Notes under the pieces: model-generated
Seen by the model: the letters and a program-made list of their open reading frames with translations, nothing else
Told to the model about the DNA's origin: nothing
The model's database searches: none
Shown here: piece after piece, positions 55,193-64,000 of the stretch
Position numbering within the stretch: the first letter of the stretch is position 1
How the letters are laid out: each line of letters begins with the position of its first letter
Made by a program: the position numbers and the translations under genes
Assembly (NCBI GenBank): GCA_024372495.1
Contig: CP099977.1
Location: 1,798,001-1,862,000 of the forward strand
DNA length: 64,000 bases
Reading direction: 5' to 3'
Source: Pseudarthrobacter sp. Fe7
GTDB taxonomy: Bacteria; Actinomycetota; Actinomycetes; Actinomycetales; Micrococcaceae

Positions 55193-56311
55193 ATGGCAAT
55201 AGACGTGAAGATCGAGCAGCTATGGATTCCCGACTCACTGGATACCCCGGACGCAGCGGACTTCCTCGCCGCGGTGGAAGTGGGCCGCAAGGTGCGGATG
55301 CAGACGTGGGGCAGTGACGATCTCGCCTACGGTCCCCAGGAAAAGTTGCTGGAGTTCGCGGACCCGTATGAGCGGCAGCTGATCCTCGTTGCCAAAGTGG
55401 ACGGGGCCATCGTGGGCACGGTCGACATTGCGCTGCCCCTGACGGATCACCTTGACCTCGCCGAACTCACCCTGGACATCCTGCCCGAATTCCAGCGGCA
55501 GGGTGTGGGCCGCCGCCTCCTCGAGGCCGCCGAACAACTGGCCAGGGGCGAAGGCCGCACCATGATTCTGGTGGACACAAACCACCCGGGCGCATCGCTG
55601 CATGAGTTTGAACGGGCCCAGTTGGTTCCCGGCTCCGGGCAGGGGTTCGTGCCGCTGGAGAGCCGCGAAGTGGAGTTCGCGCAGAAGACCGGATACACGC
55701 TGCAGCACATTGAGCAGTTCAGCTCCTGCCTCCTGCCGCTGGACACCAAGCTGGTGGCTGACCTCCAGGCGGAAGCCGACGAGGCGAACAGCGGAAGGTA
55801 CAGGCTGCACCACTGGACTGACCGCTGCCCCGACCGCTGGCTGGAGGCGGTCGCGGCCCTGGAAAACCAGGCAGGCGCTGACGTTGACCCGTCCCTCGAC
55901 GTGCCGGTTGAACAGGACATGGTGTTCGACGGCGGCATCCTGCGTGAGGCGGAGGACGTCGCCATCGCGCAGGGCAGGAGAACGGTGGTTACCGCCGTGG
56001 AGCACATCGCCACCGGGACGCTGGTGGGCCTGACCACCATCACCGTCCTGGCCCACCGGGCCGACGTTGTGTTCCAGGACGACACTCTGGTCCTGCAGGA
56101 GCACCGGGGCAACAAACTCGGGTTGCTGATCAAGGTAGCCAACATGGAACGGCTCAGCGAACAGTTCCCGGTCGCACGCATCATCTACACCTGGAACGCG
56201 CCGGAGAACAGATACCTCCTGACCGTCAACAAGCAGCTTGGCTTCCAGACGGCCGGAGTGACGGGGATCTGGCAGAAGGAGTTCCCTACGCTGCACACCA
56301 GCACCAGCTAA
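55193..56311 (+). CDS. Tandem GNAT acetyltransferase inserted between rplA and rplJ
   Basis: A 372-residue protein with two GNAT-like domains. The N-terminal one (residues about 40-180) has the acetyl-CoA pattern LDILPEFQRQGVGRRLLEAA; the C-terminal one (about 210-372) ends with VARIIYTWNAPENRYLLTVN and KQLGFQTAGVTGIW, typical of the last GNAT strands. The acceptor is unknown. The ATG at 55193 is chosen since homology begins there. It sits alone between the rplA terminator and the rplJL leader, an unusual place for a metabolic or resistance enzyme. Confidence 0.82.
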   Translation: MAIDVKIEQLWIPDSLDTPDAADFLAAVEVGRKVRMQTWGSDDLAYGPQEKLLEFADPYERQLILVAKVDGAIVGTVDIALPLTDHLDLAELTLDILPEFQRQGVGRRLLEAAEQLARGEGRTMILVDTNHPGASLHEFERAQLVPGSGQGFVPLESREVEFAQKTGYTLQHIEQFSSCLLPLDTKLVADLQAEADEANSGRYRLHHWTDRCPDRWLEAVAALENQAGADVDPSLDVPVEQDMVFDGGILREAEDVAIAQGRRTVVTAVEHIATGTLVGLTTITVLAHRADVVFQDDTLVLQEHRGNKLGLLIKVANMERLSEQFPVARIIYTWNAPENRYLLTVNKQLGFQTAGVTGIWQKEFPTLHTSTS

Positions 56312-56319
56312 GCCCCGAT

Positions 56320-56349
56320 TTGGCGGAGCGGCAATGCCTCGCGTAAGCT
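56320..56349 (+). promoter_or_regulatory. Candidate rplJL promoter
   Basis: TTGGCG (56320-56325) and TAAGCT (56344-56349) with 18-bp spacing, directly after the acetyltransferase stop and just before the L10-leader sequence. A start site near 56356 would give a leader of about 250 nt. Confidence 0.5.
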
Positions 56350-56355
56350 GGACGT

Positions 56356-56548
56356 ACCAAAGACCGTCGGTTGTTGGAAATCCACTCTCCTGTACATGGC
56401 TCAACTCTGCAGTTGTGCACTGGAGGCCAAAGTGGCTTTCCGGACGAAGGACCCTCAACGCAGGGCGGCCGGCGCAGGTGAACGAAGCAAACGCTCCACG
56501 CTATCAGCATGTTGAGCCAAGCCCCGTGCATCTGCGCGGGGCGTTTTT
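56356..56548 (+). ncRNA. Ribosomal L10 leader with attenuator hairpin
   Basis: The 5' leader of rplJL. It begins with ACCAAAGACCGTCGG, as in actinobacterial L10 leaders, and ends in a strong intrinsic terminator: GCCCCGTGC-ATCT-GCGCGGGGC (56521-56542, 9 bp with one G-T pair) followed by GTTTTTAGTTTT. The terminator lies 61 bp before the rplJ ATG, so L10(L12) binding to the leader can be expected to control whether transcription goes on into rplJL. The hairpin is seen directly; the family assignment is by resemblance. Confidence 0.7.
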
Positions 56549-56608
56549 AGTTTTAGCTCTCTTGAGCGGGGACCGTCGAATACCGGCACTATCCCCGGAA
56601 GGAGGGTT

Positions 56609-57190
56609 ATGGCAACGCCTACCAAGGTTTCAGCAGTAGCTGAGATCACTAACGATTTCAAGGAATCGAACGCCGCTGTCCTGACCGAATACCGCGGGCT
56701 CACCGTTGCACAGCTCAAGCAGGCGCGTGTTTCTCTCGGCCAGGACACCAAGTTCGCGGTCGTCAAGAACACCCTGACCGCCATTGCAGCCAAGGAAGCG
56801 GGCGTCGAAGCATTCGACGGCCAGCTTGCCGGCCCCACTGCAATCGCGTTCATCAAGGGTGACGCAGTTGCCGCTGCCAAGAGCCTGACGGATTTTGCCA
56901 AGGCCAACAAGCAGCTGGTCATCAAGACCGGTTACTTTGAGGGCAAGGCACTGGACGCCACCGAGGTTGCCGCACTGGCTGCCCTCGAGTCCCGCGAGCG
57001 CAGGCTCGCCAAGGTTGCAGGCGTCCTCAAGGCACCCGCCGCCGCAGGCGCACGCATCATCGACGCACTGCGCCTCAAGCTTGAAGAAGAGAACGGTGCA
57101 CCGGCAGCTGCCGAAGCGCCCGCCGCTGAAGAAGCACCTGCCGCTGAAGCTGAAGCCCCGGCTGAAGCTCCCGCAGCTGAAGAGAACTGA
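56609..57190 (+). CDS. rplJ: 50S ribosomal protein L10
   Basis: A 193-residue L10, the base of the L7/L12 stalk and the feedback regulator of rplJL. It has AVLTEYRGLTVAQLKQARVS, FAVVKNTLTAIAAKEAG and the C-terminal helix ARIIDALRLKLEEEN that binds L7/L12 dimers. About 30 extra Ala/Glu/Pro residues follow, making it longer than the 165-residue E. coli protein. The ATG at 56609 is preceded by GGAAGGAGGG, a strong ribosome-binding site. Intact. Confidence 0.97.
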   Translation: MATPTKVSAVAEITNDFKESNAAVLTEYRGLTVAQLKQARVSLGQDTKFAVVKNTLTAIAAKEAGVEAFDGQLAGPTAIAFIKGDAVAAAKSLTDFAKANKQLVIKTGYFEGKALDATEVAALAALESRERRLAKVAGVLKAPAAAGARIIDALRLKLEEENGAPAAAEAPAAEEAPAAEAEAPAEAPAAEEN

Positions 57191-57225
57191 TCCTCTTCAC
57201 CCCACCAGACTCGGTGTGAAGGACA

Positions 57226-57240
57226 GCCCAGCGCGGTCCG
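57226..57240 (+). repeat. 15-nt leader block before rplL, shared with rplA leader
   Basis: GCCCAGCGCGGTCCG, 28 bp before the rplL ATG, identical to 54157-54171 before rplA, with related flanking bases (ACCACAAC) and then AGGAAGGA. It lies in the 77-bp rplJ-rplL gap. Confidence 0.6.
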
Positions 57241-57267
57241 GACACCACAACAGGAAGGACGCCTACC

Positions 57268-57643
57268 ATGGCGAAGCTCAGCAACGAAGAGCTCATTGAA
57301 GCTTTCAAGGAACTGACCATCATCGAGCTCTCCGAGTTCGTCAAGCTCTTCGAAGAGACCTTCGAAGTTACCGCTGCTGCTGTAGCTGTTGCCGGCCCCG
57401 CCGGTGCTGCTGCTGAAGAGGTTGAAGAGAAGACTGACTTCGACGTCATCCTCGAATCTGCCGGCGAGAAGAAGATTGCGGTCATCAAGGAAGTTCGCGC
57501 CATCACTTCCCTGGGCCTGAAGGAAGCCAAGGACCTGGTTGACAGCGCTCCCAAGGCTGTCCTCGAAGGTGCTACCAAGGAAGCTGCCGAGAAGGCCAAG
57601 GAGCAGGCTCGAGGCTGCAGGCGCTTCCGTTACCCTCAAGTAA
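57268..57643 (+). CDS. rplL: 50S ribosomal protein L7/L12
   Basis: A 124-residue L7/L12, the mobile stalk protein that recruits translation factors. The N-terminal dimerisation part is [20 protein letters not shown]; an Ala-rich hinge follows; the C-terminal domain has [20 protein letters not shown] and [19 protein letters not shown]. The frame breaks at 57604-57610 (CAGGCTC for CAGCTC); repair gives [14 protein letters not shown] and the TAA at 57641. A strong terminator follows 17 bp later. Essential, so the break is a sequence error. Confidence 0.96.
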
Positions 57644-57659
57644 CAACGCCTTTTCCTTC

Positions 57660-57693
57660 GGAAACCCCGTCCACATCGGTGGGCGGGGTTTCC
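57660..57693. terminator. Terminator between rplL and the convergent deacylase gene
   Basis: GGAAACCCCGTCCAC pairs with GTGGGCGGGGTTTCC (15 bp, one G-T pair) around ATCG. It begins 17 bp after the rplL stop; an upstream TTTT run (plus) and its position between convergent genes suggest it works for both directions. Confidence 0.8.
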
Positions 57694-57711
57694 TGCTTGC
57701 ACCTTCGCGGG

Positions 57712-58209
57712 TTACCCGGGATCGCTGATGTCCGCCACCACGGCGTCCAGGGCTGCGGTAAGGGCGTCGGCGTCCACGAAGGCACTGTAGCCGTGCGCGC
57801 CGGCGCCCATGGAGATGCGGCGTCCGGTGATGGTGGCGTCGGCGTAGACGGGCCAGGCGGTGGTGCTGCCCAGCGGCGTGATGGTTCCCCGCTCGTAGCC
57901 GGTGGCCTCCAGCGCTGTCCCGGCAGGCGGCAGGGACAGCTTGTTCACCCCCACAAGGGCACGGAGCTTGGGCCAGGAGATCTGCCGGTCACCCGGGATC
58001 AGCGCGAAGAGGAATGTCCCGTCCTTGTGCTTGACCACCAGGGACTTGACGATGTCCGCCGGCCTGATCCCCAGAATGTCCGCCGCCTCTCCGAGACCCT
58101 TTGCCGCGGGCCGCTCCACCACCTCAACCTGCACGCCACGCGCGGCGGCGTCGGCCAGGAAGCGTTCCCGTCCGACGCCGTCTCCTCCGTTTCCGGATGG
58201 GCCCGCCAT
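57712..58209 (-). CDS. YbaK/EbsC-family aminoacyl-tRNA deacylase
   Basis: A 165-residue YbaK/EbsC-type protein that hydrolyses mischarged tRNA (Cys-tRNA-Pro in YbaK). It has [20 protein letters not shown], the catalytic-lysine segment [10 protein letters not shown], and [13 protein letters not shown], the family's ATGYxxGxxxP motif. Its ATG overlaps the stop of the thiolase gene (TGATG at 58207-58211), so both come from one transcript. Intact. The exact tRNA substrate is inferred from the family. Confidence 0.9.
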   Translation of the reverse strand: MAGPSGNGGDGVGRERFLADAAARGVQVEVVERPAAKGLGEAADILGIRPADIVKSLVVKHKDGTFLFALIPGDRQISWPKLRALVGVNKLSLPPAGTALEATGYERGTITPLGSTTAWPVYADATITGRRISMGAGAHGYSAFVDADALTAALDAVVADISDPG

Positions 58210-59408
58210 CAGTCGCGGTACAGCAGGAGGGCTTCGCCCTGCCCGCCCCCGCCGCAGAGGGACACAGCAGCCCTGCCGGTGCCGCGCCGCCTCAGCTCAT
58301 GGGCGGCATGGGCGGCCAGCCGTGCACCCGAGGCGCCGATCGGATGCCCCAGGGCGATGGCGCCGCCGTGGATGTTGCACTTCTCCAGCGGGTAGTCCAG
58401 GTCCTTGAGGGACTGCACGGCCACCGAGCCGAATGCCTCGTTGATCTCGATGAAGTCAAGATCGCCCGTGTTCCAGCCGGCCTTGCCGAGGGCGTTCATG
58501 ATGGCGTTGGAGGGCTGGGAATGCAGGGAGTTGTCCGGGCCGGCAACCTGCCCCGGCTTCCCGACCACCGCAAGATACTCCAGCCCGTGTTCCTCCGCGT
58601 AGCCGCGGGAGGCCAGGACCAGCGCGGCGGCGCCGTCTGAGAGGGGAGAGGAGTTTCCGGCGGTGATGGTGCCGTCGGTGACGAACGCGGCCCGCAGTCC
58701 GGCCAGCGACTCGATCGAGGTATTGGGACGGACCCCCTCATCGGTGTCCACCACCAAGGGCTCGCCCTTGCGCTGCTTGACGCTGATGGGTGCGATCTCG
58801 CCGTCGAACGTCCCGTTCTTCGCCGCCAGCGCCGCGCGCTGGTGCGACTGCGCGGCAACGTTGTCCTGGGAGGCGCGGTCGATGCCCAGTGAGAGGTTGC
58901 GTGTCTCGGTGGACAGGCCCATCGACTCCCCGTCGAAGGCATCGGTCAGCCCGTCGTGGGCGGCAGCGTCGAGCGCCTGGATCGAACCGTATGTCCACCC
59001 CTGGCGTGAACCCGGAAGCAGGTGCGGGGCGCGGCTCATCGATTCCTGGCCGCCTGCCACCACAACTGCAGCCTCGCCGGCGCGGATCATCCGGGCGGCG
59101 TCGATCACTGCGGTCAGGCCCGAAAGGCACACCTTGTTGACTGTCACTGCCGGGACGTTCCACCCTATGCCCGCTCCGATGGCGCTCTGCCGTGCGGGGT
59201 TCTGTCCGGCGCCTGCCTGGAGGACCTGGCCCATAATGACGGCCTCCACATCGGACGCGTCGACTCCGCTGTGCTCCAATGCGGCCTTGATGGCGTGCGC
59301 ACCAAGATCCACTGCCGTGAGGCTGGACAGCTGGCCGTTGATCCGGCCCTGCGGAGTCCGTGCTGCCCCGAGGATGACAACGTCACTGCTGTCAGGAGAG
59401 TTGCCCAT
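58209..59408 (-). CDS. Acetyl-CoA C-acetyltransferase (thiolase)
   Basis: A 399-residue thiolase that joins or splits acyl-CoA and acetyl-CoA. The catalytic residues are visible: the nucleophilic Cys in [10 protein letters not shown], the His in [14 protein letters not shown] and the second Cys in [12 protein letters not shown]. Substrate-loop sequences ([15 protein letters not shown]) place it with acetoacetyl-CoA thiolases. The ATG at 59408 ([13 protein letters not shown]) is preferred over a TTG five codons earlier. It is coupled to the deacylase gene and divergent from the lipoprotein gene across 272 bp with no evident gene. Confidence 0.93.
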   Translation of the reverse strand: MGNSPDSSDVVILGAARTPQGRINGQLSSLTAVDLGAHAIKAALEHSGVDASDVEAVIMGQVLQAGAGQNPARQSAIGAGIGWNVPAVTVNKVCLSGLTAVIDAARMIRAGEAAVVVAGGQESMSRAPHLLPGSRQGWTYGSIQALDAAAHDGLTDAFDGESMGLSTETRNLSLGIDRASQDNVAAQSHQRAALAAKNGTFDGEIAPISVKQRKGEPLVVDTDEGVRPNTSIESLAGLRAAFVTDGTITAGNSSPLSDGAAALVLASRGYAEEHGLEYLAVVGKPGQVAGPDNSLHSQPSNAIMNALGKAGWNTGDLDFIEINEAFGSVAVQSLKDLDYPLEKCNIHGGAIALGHPIGASGARLAAHAAHELRRRGTGRAAVSLCGGGGQGEALLLYRD

Positions 59409-59680
59409 GGTTACCACTTTCAATCCGGTTTCGGTCTACGCCACCAAGGCTATCGTGAGCCTGGTCACCCATCTATTCAAACGCTGAGGGCGCTATGTGC
59501 ATTCCTGCCACGGCATCCTGCGGGTTGCCCTGCCCCGGCCGGGCGGCAGGGGAGAAGTCCCCAGTGTGGGGTTGTGCACGACGGCGGCCGCTTGCGTAGG
59601 GTGGACGGCGAGGCTTTGCAGGGGGACGCACTTTGCACGGGGACACCAGGCCCGGGGCCCGGGACGGACGGAGCGACACC

Positions 59681-60166
59681 GTGAACAAGACACTTGCTGC
59701 GACAGCCATCGCGGCCATCGCCGCACTGACGGGCGGCACACTGGCTGGTTGCTCGGTCTCTACGCCGGCGCCGGCGGAATCCGTCCAGTCAACGGCGTCA
59801 CTTTCTTCCCAAGCGCGGGAGGCGGCCACGGGCAGCCCCAGCGCTGCCGGCGGCGGGGGCCCCAGCACAGCCGGAACAAAGGAAGCCTGCGAACTGTTCA
59901 ACAAGCTGGTGGCGGACTATGCCGCTGTTCCGCCCACAGACACCAAGGGCTACGAGGACGTGTACCTGAAGGCCCAGGACGCAAAAGACACCGTATCCGG
60001 CGATCTGAAGGGTCTGTTCGCCTCGCTCAGCCTGCTCGCGATCGACCGTTCGTCATCAGCCGGGTCCGGGGGCAAGCCGGCCAAAGAGTCCCAGGACGCG
60101 GTTCGGGATGCGGTCTTCGCGAACTCCGCGGCCTGCACGGCGGAAGGCGTGACCCTTCGGCTCTAG
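59681..60166 (+). CDS. Putative lipoprotein
   Basis: A 161-residue secreted protein. A signal peptide of about 22 residues (NKTLAATAIAAIAALTGGT) ends in the lipobox LAGC, so it should be lipid-anchored to the outer face of the membrane. A Ser/Ala/Gly-rich spacer follows, then a helical domain (residues about 60-161) with two cysteines (EACELFNKL; SAACTAEGV) that may form a disulfide. Function unknown. The start is GTG 59681; a longer frame from 59633 would bury the signal peptide. Confidence 0.72.
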   Translation: MNKTLAATAIAAIAALTGGTLAGCSVSTPAPAESVQSTASLSSQAREAATGSPSAAGGGGPSTAGTKEACELFNKLVADYAAVPPTDTKGYEDVYLKAQDAKDTVSGDLKGLFASLSLLAIDRSSSAGSGGKPAKESQDAVRDAVFANSAACTAEGVTLRL

Positions 60167-60204
60167 GGGACCGGGCCTGCGAACGGGAGCAGGGAAGTGG
60201 GTGC

Positions 60205-60233
60205 TTGCAATCCGGCCGGATGTGGGGTAGACA
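60205..60233 (+). promoter_or_regulatory. Probable rpoB(C) promoter
   Basis: TTGCAA (60205-60210), a 17-bp spacer and TAGACA (60228-60233): a good match to a housekeeping promoter. It is the best candidate in the 307-bp gap before rpoB and would give a leader of about 230 nt. The gap holds no gene. Confidence 0.6.
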
Positions 60234-60400
60234 CGTAGGTTGTTTTGCCGTATCGTAGATATTTGCGTCTTCCCTGTTTACCTTCAGCCTTCATATAGCG
60301 GTGGGCTTTCGCCTGGCAGCTGGCAATCAACGTGCCGTAACAACGGTCACAGCATGGTCAGTCCAGGCCCCGGGTCATATAGCGGAACCGGATGGTAGCG

Positions 60401-60419
60401 CTGCGGAGTCACTCCGCAG
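60401..60419 (+). other. Hairpin in the rpoB leader
   Basis: CTGCGGAG-TCA-CTCCGCAG, a perfect 8-bp stem with a 3-nt loop, 55 bp before the rpoB start. No T-run follows. Could be a leader regulatory or mRNA-stability element. Confidence 0.5.
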
Positions 60420-60473
60420 GGTGCACAGCGGGGGAGATCTGAAAACGCCTGAAGGTCTGTGGAAGGATCCCTC

Positions 60474-63998
<3,525 letters not shown>

Positions 63999-64000
63999 AC

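Noticed and set aside
57268..58395. A long read-through L7/L12 protein or programmed frameshift in rplL
   Set aside because: The extended frame beyond 57,607 is opposite the deacylase gene. The same inserted base at the same hexamer occurs in many unrelated genes, so recoding is not a sensible explanation.

Overview
High-GC actinobacterial chromosome. The gene set points to a Micrococcaceae (Arthrobacter/Pseudarthrobacter-like) genome. Evidence: a mycothiol synthase (mshD) beside a GlnR-type regulator, an actinobacterial ppk1-mutT1 pair, the block tRNA-Trp-secE-nusG-rplKA ... rplJL-rpoB, and rpoB/rplL proteins of clear actinobacterial type. The genus is an inference from protein resemblance; no 16S gene is present. 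I see no insertion sequence, prophage, CRISPR array or integron.

Layout. 1-3.2 kb: the 3' end of a yidC paralogue, then a TetR regulator divergent from a SnoaL/NmrA gene pair across a perfect palindromic operator, then a RibD-like reductase. 3.2-11.3 kb (minus): a respiratory nitrate reductase operon narG-narH-narJ-narI followed by a NarK transporter. 11.4-17.6 kb: an NAD(P)-binding protein, a CPA1 antiporter, and a ROK regulator divergent from an alpha-glucosidase/aldo-keto reductase pair, closed by a very large hairpin. 17.7-27.8 kb: a CitE-like lyase, a DUF2797 protein, an ArsR-SulP fusion transporter, two MaoC-fold proteins, an MFS protein, murB, a winged-helix protein and asd. 27.9-38.6 kb (minus): glnR-mshD-ppk1-mutT1, two membrane proteins, thyA-folA, and a WXG100 (type VII secretion) gene cluster. 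38.9-44.4 kb: nitrobindin, a flavodoxin-like reductase, ygfZ, an ankyrin protein and an MFS exporter. 44.4-50.5 kb: a GNAT protein, pfkA, and a PspC-domain signalling locus with histidine kinase and NarL-type regulator. 50.5-64 kb: aspartate aminotransferase, tRNA-Trp, secE, nusG, rplK, rplA, rplJ, rplL, a thiolase, a lipoprotein and rpoB complete to its stop.

The most striking feature is not a gene. About 25 single-locus indels break some 20 genes, including essential ones (rpoB three times, secE, rplL, asd, murB, ppk1). Each can be repaired to a full-length product. Nineteen fall on one hexamer family, [C/G]AGCT[C/G] (mostly GAGCTG/CAGCTC), usually by gain of one base (GAGCCTG) and twice by loss of the T. 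The other six are one-base losses in runs of G or C. This looks like uncorrected long-read base-calling error. The motif-locked class suggests a modified base, and hence a DNA methyltransferase or other modification system with an AGCT-centred site, in the source strain. Coordinates below span the whole repaired genes; the broken genes are therefore called CDS, not pseudogenes.

Other signals: an L10-leader attenuator before rplJL, a 15-nt block shared by the 5' leaders of rplA and rplL, a palindromic repeat cluster at 50.5 kb, and a strong rpoB promoter.
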